Source of the DNA: Thalassia testudinum
Taxonomy: Eukaryota; Streptophyta; Magnoliopsida; Alismatales; Hydrocharitaceae
DNA: 64,000 nucleotides
NCBI GenBank assembly: GCA_037157565.1
Contig: JAZHRO010000002.1
Span: 78,790,001-78,854,000, forward strand
Reading direction: 5' to 3'
Shown here in pieces: positions 9,633 through 19,943 of this stretch; the first letter of the stretch is position 1, and each line of letters begins with the position of its first letter. The position numbers and the translations under genes are program-made. Below the pieces are notes generated by a model, which made no database searches, had not been told where the DNA came from, and was given only the letters and a program-made list of their open reading frames with translations.

Positions 9633-11033
9633 ACTTTGGCTAGACCTCACCTAGCTGATGGCATTAAACTCAGCAGTTGTACATCCTGACTCAGAGCTGA
9701 CCCGAGCATCATATTCAGGTGATACCTTCTACATTCTACCCTTCCTTTCATGTCTTTTATTCTCAATGTGGACATTGCATCAGCTAGGCATGGGGGGGTG
9801 GATTCATTTCTGAATCAATTTGTCAGCTCTATGGAATTCTTGTAAATTTTACTTATTTTCTTATATATATATAATTGGATTAGGAAAGAATACTTAGGCA
9901 TTTGGACTTTTCAATCTTAAGAAATATTATAGTAGGATCTGAATACTAAGACCCTTCAGGTCTTTGGGCTTAATCAGCCTAGGTATCCACTAAAATGTGG
10001 ATTTGTTGATCGAGTTCTCACCATCCTAAATTATATTTCAATTTGATTAAATAAGTTGGGGTGATAAGTACATGAATTATCAATCCACCCTCTGATTTGA
10101 GGAAACTTTAAGTCTAAGCATCTACACACTATTCACACTAACACGTTGTTCGACGATTTTAACAAAAATTAGGTAGCTAATGAACCTTCTAAAGTGGTAT
10201 GGCTGGCAAGTTATTATGGGTAACAACCTATATGTAGGTTGTCCAGAGTCCAGCCAGTGGACCATTCTTCTCCTGCTGCCTTTAGGTAAATCTTAGACCA
10301 GGGAAGCCACCTACTTAAAAAAAAAAGAAAAAAAATCCAAAAAGAAAAGAAAAAGAAAAAGAAAAAGAAAAGGAGAAAAGAAAAACACAATAAGACACAC
10401 TTCACTGCACTAATATGGCTGGAAAGTTATCGTGGGTAACAGTCCATTGGTAGGTTGTCCAGATCCCAGCTTAAGAAATACACGTTTAATTCCTAAAACA
10501 CTTAGGAAGAAGCGGAGAAGTAGAACATGCCGGGGAGATATACACTGGATTCACCCTTGTGTTGACCCCATAAAAATAAAAGTAGGGAGAAAGCTACTGG
10601 TCGTATAGATACATCTTTAAGCAGAATTCTTTTTAAGGTCACCTAGGGGCGTAGAAACTTGAAGTTCGTTCTGATTGCCAATCAACGAGTCTATCACATT
10701 CACAAAAAGATGCTTAGAACTTAGGGTTCTCATCAAGTCTTGGGTGGGTTAAGTGGCCGTAGAAAGCCTCGCTGTAACCCTAAACTCAAAAATCCAAAAA
10801 AATTAGAAAAGAAGAAAAAGGAGAAAAGAGATCCTTCTTTGAATAAGGCGAGGGCTTGAGGTGGTCTACATTTTGGTAGATACTCGGGTGTTGTTGTGTC
10901 TTTGAAAGTTTAGGTCCTAAATAAAAATTTCTTAATGTTGAAAATGACTTTTGCCCAAGTAATCCAATCCTAATTCTTTTATAAATAGCATGTAGTTTTT
11001 GCTATGGACTAGCAAAAGATAGGCATGGGGGTG
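9633..11033 (+). other. Ath1 3' spacer with conserved structured motifs
   Basis: 1.4 kb of non-coding DNA after integrase. It holds the 14-nt motif CAATGTGGACATTG (9764-9777), an internal polypurine-like GGCATGGGGGGGTGG (9787-9801), and a TCCAC/GTGGA hairpin near 9988-10003. Two copies of a stem-loop of about 55 nt are at 10201-10255 and 10417-10470, and an A/G-rich tract is at 10316-10392. A hairpin with arms TTTTGCTAT/CTAGCAAAA (10997-11017) precedes the terminal polypurine tract. All have counterparts in the NA elements, and most in D. I see no env-like reading frame. Confidence 0.7.
11021..11033 (+). promoter_or_regulatory. Ath1 polypurine tract
   Basis: AGGCATGGGGGTG directly abuts the 3' LTR at 11034. 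This is the expected primer for plus-strand DNA synthesis. Confidence 0.8.
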
Positions 11034-12676
11034 TGATGTGCATACATCTAAATAGCCAAAAATGTCTACAAATGCATGTTCTCAGTGTCATATAAGCATC
11101 ATGCATTTTAAATATTGCATAACATGCATAATCATGCATTTAGGTCAAATTGTATAAATTGTATAGTAATTGTCTCCTTTTATGGTCAGGGACAGGGTGA
11201 TTTTTAATCAGGGCTTCGGACGGAAGATCCAATCATACGGATCTGATCAGGGCAACAACGGGAATTCGATGACTCCAAGATCGCTCTAATCGGACATCCA
11301 TATCATCAGATATAGTCTGAGGAAGCCCAGAGATCAAGGACCAAGATGGTGTCAATCCACACATCAGATGACAAATCCGGCTGCATGGATGGGTTCAGAT
11401 TGATGATCGCAGCCTAACAACACAAAAATCGGCTCAATCCGGCATCCGTGGCACCTTCTACATGTCACAGAAGATGGACAGCCATTGTCTCACCACGTGG
11501 CTCCATCACAGCCTCCCAAATCAGCCGCAGCACCGCTTCTCATCCTGTGAAGGTGTAGGCAAGGCAAGATCTGGGTTGTTGGATCTTGATCCAATGGCCA
11601 CGGTGTGCATGGTTAAAATGTAAGCGCGACGAAGAATCGGCCGTAGCGCAACGGTCGAGCACCCTTGTGCAAGTGCGAGGTGAGGGTTCGACTTACAATC
11701 AGAGGCACGCGTGTGTTTTATCTTGACTGCGCGATCAGCTCTGAATGGCCCAGATCACCCGATCAGGAGCACGCGCAATTGGACACCCGGCCTCACACCT
11801 AATCGCACGTGCAGGTGCGCGAAGCTAAAGCGTTCGAGGAGCGATCTAAGCCATCCAATCTCGCAATCAGATGGCTGAGATTTCTTAGACATGCACTTGG
11901 CATTAAGGCATGGGAGAGGAGGAGGCACGCGCGGTGCGGGCACGTCACCCATGATCAAGCCTTTAGTGATGGATAAATCCGACACTGAAGACCTAATTTT
12001 AATGTTTTTGAATATGAAATGACCAAATTTCCCTCAATCCTTGCAACTATAAAAGGAGACCCCTACCCTATGAAATTCTCATCCCTTCCTTCACCTTTCT
12101 TCCTCTCCAAAGCTCAAGAGAAGCTTGTCCTACACTAAGGTTGCTACTCTAGAGCCAAATCCAAGTTTTCCCGCCCCTATTCTAGAAGTGGATCCCACTA
12201 CGACGATGACGTGCTGCCTCATTCCTGCTTCTTCCTGCTTCGTCCTCCTTCTTCTTGCTCTGTCCTCCGTCTTCCAGGCATCACTCCATCTAACTTGTCC
12301 TCCAAGCATTCGTCGAGGAGGATAACATCTCTCTCCCTTCTTTTTAATCGCTTTCTAGAATATAATTTCCCGCTTTCTAGTTGTAATCATTTCCCGCTTT
12401 CTAGTTGTAAAAATAGTATCACTTTATGAAGTGATTGTTCTCTCTCTCTCTCTCTCTTATTGTTTATATCAATTTCATTGTAATTATCTCATTTTCAAAC
12501 AAAAATACAAAAAAATATAATCGTGGATTTAAGATCGATATAGCCTCCCTGTGTTTGACCCGAAATTTCTTTACGAATTTTGGTAAAATTTTATCTGTTG
12601 ATTGATTACTTCACAAATTGCACAATGACGAGTTTTTCAAATCCAACTTCGATCGCGTAGTTTTCCGCTATCAACA
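11034..12676 (+). repeat. Ath1 3' LTR
   Basis: 1643 bp with the same termini as the 5' LTR, followed by the TSD GCTAG at 12677. An intact G-box core CACGTG is at 11494-11499, where the 5' LTR has CACGAG. The 30-nt dyad is at 11961-11990 and the TATA box at 12048-12056. The visible differences between the two LTRs show that insertion is not recent. Confidence 0.93.
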
Positions 12677-12681
12677 GCTAG

Positions 12682-13171
12682 GTTTTAGACAACCGGCCAA
12701 TGGACTATTACCCATAGCAACTTACCAACCATACCCGAAGTGTAGCTTTTTTTTCTTCTTTTGTATTTCTCTTTTTTTTTATTTGGAAATTTTTCTTTTC
12801 TTTTCTGAGTTGGTGGCTTTCCTGATCTAAGATTTACCTAAAGGCAGTAGAAAGAACATGGTCATGTAGCTAGGCTCTGGACAACTGGCCAATGGGTTGT
12901 TACCCACGACAACTTGCCAGCCATACTAACCTAAAAAGTTAATTAGCTATCTAATTTTCATTAAAATCATCGAAAAGTGAGTCAGTGCAAATAGTATGTA
13001 GATGCTTAGACTATAAGTCTCCTTAAATTAGAGGCGAGTTGATAAGTCATGTACTTATCAACCCAACTTATTTAACCAATTAGAAATGAACTTTTCGAAT
13101 GGCAAGGACTCGAGAATAAAGTCCACATTTTAGTGGACACCCAGGCTGATTAAGCTCGAAGACCTGAAGAC
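12682..13171 (-). mobile_element. NA-A 3' spacer, middle fragment
   Basis: Continuation of the antisense spacer after Ath1. It has two copies of the 55-nt stem-loop motif (12677-12730, whose first bases are the Ath1 target site, and 12873-12922) and a T-rich tract (12744-12800). A hairpin with 10-bp arms GTTGATAAGT/ACTTATCAAC is at 13030-13054, and a GTCCAC/GTGGAC hairpin is near 13119-13137. Homologous stretches are 40480-41000 in NA-B and 58291-58800 in NA-C. Confidence 0.75.
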
Positions 13172-14825
13172 ATTTTAATTTTTAGAATCTAACCACGAAT
13201 AGTTAGGTCATCTCCACAGGGAGGAATTAGCCTATTTAAACTAGTAAATAGTGTCTCGTTTATTCAGGAAACTCAATGGGTGTGCATGCTAATTCGTGCT
13301 ATTCTTTTTCTCACATAACTGCACGTTTTAACCAATTAATCAAGAATGTAGGTGTTTAGATGCAAAATCACCACCATATAATATTTTGTTAACAAGTGAT
13401 CTTGATACTGGTAAATACTGTAAATACTGATTTCTAGAATATAACTTATTTACCATAATATCTATGCATTGAATCATTCATGTGATATATGCATATGCAA
13501 ATAATTTATATGAAGTAGGAGGACCATGCAATTTCACCACAATAATGTAATGCCTAAAATAAATGAATAGGAACTTCCGCAATGGCATTTAAGGTAAATA
13601 TTAATTGATGTATCACTGTAGCAAAATAGGGGATTTTGTTCCCCTCGTGCATCGCGGAGGAGAAGGCATGACTGGCTGCAAGGGTCGTCGGAGAAGCTGG
13701 GTTGGAGGAGAGGAACACTCCGGTGGTGGTGCGGCAGCCTACGGTGGTTGGAGATGCCACCAGCGATGAGGAAGAGGTGCAACAGTAGTGGTTCCTAAGG
13801 AGGCGTGCGTAGGCGTCGGCTGGTGGCGTGAAGCGGAGGGGAGCAACAATGGAGCGAGGGCATCTCAACAGTGGTGTCGGCGACGAGAACAGAGACTGGA
13901 GGGGGGCCGCAGGGCAGGCTGGTGGCTGATGGGTTCTTTTGGTGGAGTTGCAGGTGGCCTGTTGGGAGGAAGAAGACGAAGCGGACTACTGGCATCACGC
14001 GCATGCCTGCGCATGCGAAGAGCGTGGGTACGCTAGCTGGAGCGCGGGCGAGCAACGTAGTGCGCGCAGGCGTGTGCACCGTGCACGGCTATGGCTGCCT
14101 TAGGTCCTTCCTGCCGATGGAGAATAAGGTGTGCAAGCAGGCTGGGCGGTGGTGCGCGGGCGTGCACACAATGCGTGCGGGGCCGGTTGTGCACGCCTTA
14201 GGCTGTGTACGCACGCGGCTGGAGAGCGGGATCTGTTGTGTGCGCATGCAGGTTGGAGATGGTGTAGCGTGCGGTGAGGGCGGTGAGAGGTTGGCGGTGC
14301 GCAGAGACCATGGTGCACGCTTCCTTCACGGTGGTGGAGATCGAGGATAGTTCCCCGCCAAGAGGAAGGTGGATCAGACCCTCTCCTCGGTGGATGCGGC
14401 TTATTTTTTAACCAAACTCTCCTCCTTTTCCTTCGGCCGCAAGTATCTCCAACAACTCGCAATGATCGTGAGTGGTTGGAACGGTAGATAAGCACGGGCG
14501 ATTCCTTCTTCAGACGTCTACCTGGAGCATCAGACATCTTAAAAAAATATATAATGCCACGAATTTGTGACAGTAATTCCAAACGTCCAATCCAAGTCCA
14601 AGACGTCTTATATAAGTAAAAGTTAGCTCCTGATTCTTGCACCTAACTTGCATTTATCAAATAAATTATATTATCATAACATGTGCTATTAAATGTAAAA
14701 TTGAAGCATAAAATTAAATGCAGGCCAAGGTGAATTGCCATATAACTCCTAATTAATTAACAACTAAGAATAAATAATTAAATAGTACTTGAGCTAAATA
14801 ATAGTCCACAAAAGTGGACTTATCA
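13172..14825 (-). repeat. J: putative CpG-rich solo LTR in NA-A
   Basis: This 1654-bp segment is absent from the same spacer position in NA-B and NA-C. Read on the minus strand it begins TGATAAGTCCAC, and near the other end is a CACAGGGAGG motif (13215) like the one near LTR 3' ends elsewhere in the window. TATATAAG lies near 14610. Flanks AAGAC (13167-13171) and AAGGA (14826-14830) are only an imperfect target duplication. The middle (about 13620-14400) is GC- and CpG-rich and gives long frames on both strands, which I treat as compositional. A solo LTR is the simplest reading, but the boundaries are uncertain. Confidence 0.5.
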
Positions 14826-15500
14826 AAGGATCTAAGTATTCAGGTGCTATTGTATTATTTTCTAAAATTGACAAATTTCTAAAGCCCAAGTTCTCTTTTC
14901 CTAATTCAGTTTTTTTTTTATTTTCTTTCAAAAAATAAAGGGAAAATAATAAGAATCTACAAAGCTAACAAAATAATTCAGTTAAGGATATCAACCGCCC
15001 ATGCCTATCTAATGCAATGTCCTCATTGTATTAAAAAGGCATGAACAGAGCAAAGTAGAGAAGAAAGCACCTGAATTTCATGATTAACAGGTCAACTCTA
15101 AGACAAAAAAGACTGTATACATCCTAAGTTTATTGCCTTCAATAGGCACACTATACAGACAAAGAAGAAATCAAGAATTCACAGGTGTGGGTCATGATCA
15201 GAATAAAAAAAGTAATTTTTGGACCCATAAGCAGGTGTCTACAAATGTGGACTAGATTATGGTGTAGACCTTTACCAAGGGTCGAGTGGTTCTAAGGTTA
15301 TGGATAAAAATTACCCAAAATCGGAGATCATTGTGTAAGTGGGGTCAAGCCTACGGTTTGTAAGGATGCAACCCAAGTTCAAAAAGTTGGTCAATAGAAA
15401 AATCAAGATCAAAAAGGTAATCAATGAATTTGTGCTTAGGTTACACATCCTCAAAGTAAAAAATATCATAAGGGTCCTGATAAAAAGTTGGTGGTTTCAG
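14826..15500 (-). mobile_element. NA-A 3' spacer, inner fragment
   Basis: Antisense spacer between J and the NA-A open frame. It contains CAATGTCCTCATTG (15015-15028, the antisense of the shared CAATGAGGACATTG motif) and next to it CCCATGCCTATCT (14999-15011), the antisense of the internal polypurine-like motif. Positions 15180-15440 match the ORF-distal part of NA-B and NA-C. Confidence 0.65.
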
Positions 15501-16850
15501 TCAAATAGGAACCCTTAGATCAAGAATTCTCTTTCCCCTGGAATTGGCTTTCCAGATCTTTATTTCCATATTCCTATCCTCCACAATCACAATTTCCAGG
15601 ACCTTACAAATGTCATCATCCCCATATAAAATATCCAAGTCCAAAATTTGTGGCTTAATCAAAATTGACTTGGGTTTGATAATCTCAAGAAGATAACCAT
15701 CATTATGCTCAATGGGGAGTGATTGAGGAATGGGGGTATGAATTGAATCCTTTATGAAATCAGGACCTGAATCCTCCATGCTAGCCCCAGTTAGATCAAA
15801 ATCCTCAATTACCGGGCTATCAAATGATTCATTATACTACTCAAGCCCATATGTCTCACTAAAATTATCTTCCTCAAACTCAGGTGAGATTTCACATAAA
15901 GATTCTTCACCATCAGAATCAAAGAATTCTGGATCTGCATTAATATATGTCTCAAGATCATCTATCATTTCTTGGTCCATGGAGACATACTTTTCCTCGT
16001 ACCTTGGTTTAGGGATCTTGAGTGAAGAAGTCAATTCTTCCTCAATTGGTTTCACTAGACCAACCAGGTCATCCTCGGTCTTATAAAATGTGTTCCCCCT
16101 ACAGGTACCTGAGCGGGTTCTGACATTGGCTCTTTTGAAGGCGGTTCATCTTGGGAATCATCCCAAAATTGAACTAAAGCAACCATAAATTTCATCCTCA
16201 ATTTTGTCAATTTCCCAAGTAAGAACTCACCTGAGTCCTTATCCTTAACATCTTTGAACAAATCCAATAAATACTTGTTAAGATCGTCAGTCATTTGAAT
16301 CAGAGGCTCCAATTCTTCAGTGAAGGGTGTTAGCTGAGCTTCTAAAGATTATATGGTATTCCTTAAGTTACCTGACAGCCTATCTTGAACTGATTTCACC
16401 TAAACCAAATGGTTTGATTTAGGGTTGGGTGGGTTTGGGTTCAAACCAGGAGAGTCAAGAAATTGAGGTTCCTGGGGCCTCCCTGGTAGTAAGTCTTTTT
16501 TTATTGTTCAATGAGGGGTGGTGACCTATATACAGTGTAATCCTAAGAAGGGTAATAGTTGTAATCAGCATATCCTTCTTGATTGTAGATCGGGTTATGT
16601 TGATCATATAGAGGTGCAGATATATAATCATTATAGCTTGGAGAAGGATAGAAATCACAATCATGATGTCTAGGGTTAGACCTTGAACATGGAGGTTCAA
16701 AATTGTATCCCTAATTCGAGTTATCCCAACTAGTAGATGGTTAGGTACAGCACAGGTTGGGATAATAATCATCATATTAGGGATAAGATGTGTCAGGAGG
16801 GTAGGAGTGGAAATGTATGTAGGATGTGGAAGGATCTATGACAAAATGGG
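15501..16850 (-). pseudogene. NA-A private ORF (unknown protein), decayed
   Basis: Third copy of the NA-family protein; see the NA-B copy at 41146-42979 for the best frame. From the N-terminus on the minus strand there is a Tyr/Ser/Pro-rich part (about 16850-16455) with IYNQEGY. A helical middle follows (16312-16055: MEPLIQMTDDLNKYLLDLFK, GEFLLGKL, FWDDSQDEP). An acidic part reads YEEKYVSMDQEMIDDLETYI and FFDSDGEESLCEISPEF (16055-15837), and the C-terminal part has KPKSILIKPQILDLDILYGD (15779-15501). Stops and frameshifts separate these pieces. I do not recognise the family and assign no function. Conservative differences from the B and C copies suggest it once encoded a protein. Confidence 0.65.
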
Positions 16851-18028
16851 AGAAAAGAAAGGCACCCTACAGTACAAACAAGCAAACTTGTCCTTAGGTA
16901 AGGTAGCCTAAAGATTTATAGACTCCCAGAACTCGTCTTGGGATGAAAGAAACGATTTGGTCTACTTCTTTCCAATCAATCCAACCAGTTAAAGGGAGGG
17001 AGTGGGGAGAAGGTTCTTCCCTTAGCTTTCACCTTAGGTTCCTTTGATACCCCCCAACCGCGGTTGTTTGACACTACTCCCCTAGTTAGACATCAGATGG
17101 ATCGGTAGAAGCAGATTAATCGAAAATAATCTCAATCTGGGCCCTGAAGAGCAAGTCAAATCCTTAAGGCCAACATTTACTTGATTTTAGTTAGGCTCAA
17201 GTTTGAATGTGCTTGAGAATGTGATAGGCCCTTTATCTAGGTTGTGACCTTAAAGGTTAGTTTCAATGTGTGTGCATGCACAACCAGGGTTTTCAAATAA
17301 GGTTGATGATTTGCCTTTTAGGGTTCAACCTTGTTTAGTAGCTTTTAGGATTCAATCCTTAGGTGTATTCAGACAAGGTTCAGTTGGCACACCGGGTTTT
17401 GAAAGCACAGGTTCAAATATTTTCCTTTAAAACTCAAAAGAATGTGGAGTGCCTGGTTAATTCCTAAAAGTTGAATCCTAAGGGGTAGCTACTCAATGAA
17501 TCAATTTTATGCTAACTGGTGTGGCCCAGACAAATCAGACAAATGGCCTAATGCACCACTAATTAAGTCACCCAATTAGTTTTATCCTATTCTAATGTCT
17601 AATCACTTATTCGTATAGTGAGTTGAGGTGTACTAGGTCCTTATGTCAGCTTCCCGGTTAAGTGATTAAATTAGACAAAAGTGGTGTACTAAAGTGTGTG
17701 TGTGGGTGTATAATATATGTAAATTTAAATAAATTCCACAATTATATCTTTTTTATGTGGGGATGAGGTGGGTGGGAGTGACAAACAAACAACCGACCTA
17801 CGTTAGGGTTTATAAGAGCACCTACGATGATTTTCGTTTGTGTTATTACGTGGTGGAATGAAAACTAGTGGGTGGGTGGTGGGATATCCTCACAAATCCA
17901 TCAACTGTACTTTGCTCTAATCTACCGCTTTTACCTGCCTTGAGAGAGTACCTGCAATCATAATAAGAAAGGAGAGAAGTGAGGTAAAAGATAAGTTGGA
18001 AAACGTGAGAAATCAAAGAGCATTGCAT
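16851..18028 (-). other. NA-A leader (antisense)
   Basis: Non-coding leader homologous to 42980-44103 in NA-B and 60914-62096 in NA-C. An acceptor-like TTGCAG followed by GTACTCTC (minus strand) lies at 17947-17957. The end nearest the LTR carries the first part of the primer-binding site and is cut there by F-left. No coding frame is supported. Confidence 0.65.
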
Positions 18029-19922
18029 CCCAATGGTAACACCATCATTCGCCACAACTAGCCTGAATTAGTTGGAATCAAGAGATAAAATGCTTTTAAC
18101 TGATCTCCTAAGGACAATAATTCCACTCTAATCTATTCTGAGAAGAAGATAATAAAATAATATTAATTATGTTATTTTAACATCACATCACAAATTTAAA
18201 TTAACCACGGGGTTACTCAGGAGCTAATTAAAGGTCAATTGAGCATAAAAGACCAAAAAGTAGGTCTGCACTAACTGAAACAAGGTTTCACGCATTTCAA
18301 GGGCAAAAATAGGACACAAAACACTATTTATCAACCCTACTTAAATTGGAAAGGTTCTGGTAAAGATAAAATTAATCTAAACCTCCTTAAATTCATAGAA
18401 AAATATTCTAAAAGTTTTGATACCTTTCGTTTCACCATGTAAACCTATTTTAACCTAGAATAGAGATTCAGACGAGATTTTGCCCTAATTTGGGATTCTC
18501 TACAATTTACATAGTCAAACTTTATCAAAACTCAAATCCAAGTTCACCATTAGATTCCTTGGGTCCAAATAAGGTTAAGACTAAAATTTGGGCCCAATTA
18601 GAATCCATCTTGACCTAGTTTGCAATTTAGTCCCTAAAATCTCTATTCCTTACATTCAAGCTCCTAACTTTCAAGTTTCTTGATTTAGCTCCCTAACTTT
18701 GTTGTCATCTTCTCAAAAACACCCCTACCGCCATGAGTGTGAATAGAGTCTTCCCAACCCAAATCGCGCAAACTCAATCTTGATTTTCTCTCTGATTTCT
18801 TGATCAAATCCCTCCAAATTTGGCAGGATTGATCAGGAAGAGGATCCCTTTCCATTGAAACTGATCTTAGGTCCTAATTCACACCATAGAACCCTAGCAA
18901 GCTTTGAGAAATCAGGGCTTTGTTTCCATAGCAAGCCATCTAATTTGATGTTTCTAGGCAATTGAAGCCCAAAACCTTCATCTATATAAGATTCCCGAAC
19001 TCCCACGATTTAGGGGAGCTATGTTTAAGGACAAAAATCCTCTTCTCGTCCTTTCCCAACTGACTCCGACTGAAGCTCCGACGAGCCTCCTCGACATCTT
19101 CCTTAGGCCGACCAATGGCCAAATTGGTCGGTCATCCACCCTCCTTACCTTCGTCTGCCTCTAGCCAGCCAACGCTGAGGCTTTCCACCCCTTTCCTCCT
19201 TGATGTTTGCATCACTGGAGAATTCACCTTCCTCGGTGTCAGCCAATCAAAGCTGGCATGATTCCCCATCCCCTTTGTCCATAAGTATGTTCTCTTTCTT
19301 CCTCTCTCTCCCTAACATACATATACCCCCTTAGAACCTAGGATCGACCACCACACACTTGTCCCCCCCACCGTCTTCCCCACAGCCGGCACGAGCTCAG
19401 ACGAGCTCCCGCTGGCACTCCAACTTGGGTTGTTCTGAAGACTTATGCTGTGCTTTGAGCTCTTAAGGCATCTGGCTCTCTGCGTTGACATTTGATTATG
19501 GGTGCTATTGGCTTATTAATCTGACATGGATATTTGAATACGTGGTTGAGAAACCATTGTAACGATATTGAATTGGTTTAAGAATTGAGATTATCTTTGG
19601 GATATGTGCTTGATTGGTGGGATTAAGTAGTGATTCAATTCACCATTTTTAGGGTTGCTAGTCTTCTTTTTATCCCATTGACCTTTCAAGATACAATTGC
19701 TTATTATTGAATATATTTTTGAGTATATTATTCATTGCATATCTTCATTAGTGTGCTTGTTGTTTATAATTGCGACTAGTGTTGTGAATTTCATATTTTC
19801 TCCCTACGAACAATCTCGAACTCATTTCCTATTTTCAAGATAATAAATTTTAAATGCTATATCAATTTTCGTCACTATACTACAACGTGATATTTTCTTA
19901 AACACAACTTTTGTCGACCCAA
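18029..19922 (+). repeat. F-left: solo LTR inserted in the NA-A primer site
   Basis: This LTR-like block interrupts the NA-A leader/LTR junction. It is homologous, in inverse orientation, to 31039-33727: both share the start ACCATCAT..GCCA, the stretch around 18120-18360, and an end with CTCCCT..CGAACT..TCAAG..AATAAATTT. A TATATAAG box is at 18983-18990. CCCAA occurs at 18029-18033 and again at 19918-19922 and may be the target duplication, although the resulting terminal GA instead of CA is unusual. Boundaries are good to about 15 bp. No coding frame is supported inside. Confidence 0.6.
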
Positions 19923-19943
19923 CACTCGACAACAACACTAAAA
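19923..19943 (-). promoter_or_regulatory. NA-A primer-binding site remnant
   Basis: On the minus strand TTTTAGTGTTGTTGTCGAG, a C-to-T-decayed version of the tRNA-Asp primer site seen in NA-B and NA-C, directly next to the LTR start at 19944. Part of the site lies on the other side of F-left (around 18021-18028). Confidence 0.55.

Larger units (their letters stand above)
1096..12676 (+). mobile_element. Ath1: full-length Athila-like Ty3/gypsy retrotransposon
   Basis: A complete 11,581-bp LTR retrotransposon. It has LTRs that begin TGATGTGCA and end TATCAACA, a tRNA-Asp primer site right after the 5' LTR, gag-protease-RT-RNase H-integrase in Ty3/gypsy order, and a polypurine tract abutting the 3' LTR. 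The 5-bp direct repeat GCTAG flanks it at 1091-1095 and 12677-12681, which shows a clean integrase-type insertion. The target was the spacer of NA-A. Many in-frame stops and several frameshifts make it non-functional, although every domain is still recognisable. It is the only element here with a full pol, so its relatives are candidate trans-acting partners for the non-autonomous elements in the window. Confidence 0.93.

Noticed and set aside
10316..10400. A/G-rich tract as a possible second polypurine primer in Ath1
   Set aside because: It is low-complexity AAAAAG repeat, lacks the GGGGG core of the real tract at 11021-11033, and corresponds to variable T-rich tracts in the NA elements.
9430..11033. 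Possible env-like ORF3 after Athila integrase
   Set aside because: No frame beyond short pieces, and no signal peptide or transmembrane pattern; the region is structured non-coding spacer.
13788..14642. Overlapping frames of 80-180 codons on both strands in J
   Set aside because: They occur together on both strands in a CpG-rich stretch, have low-complexity Arg/Cys/His-rich translations and no domain, and lie within an LTR-like block.
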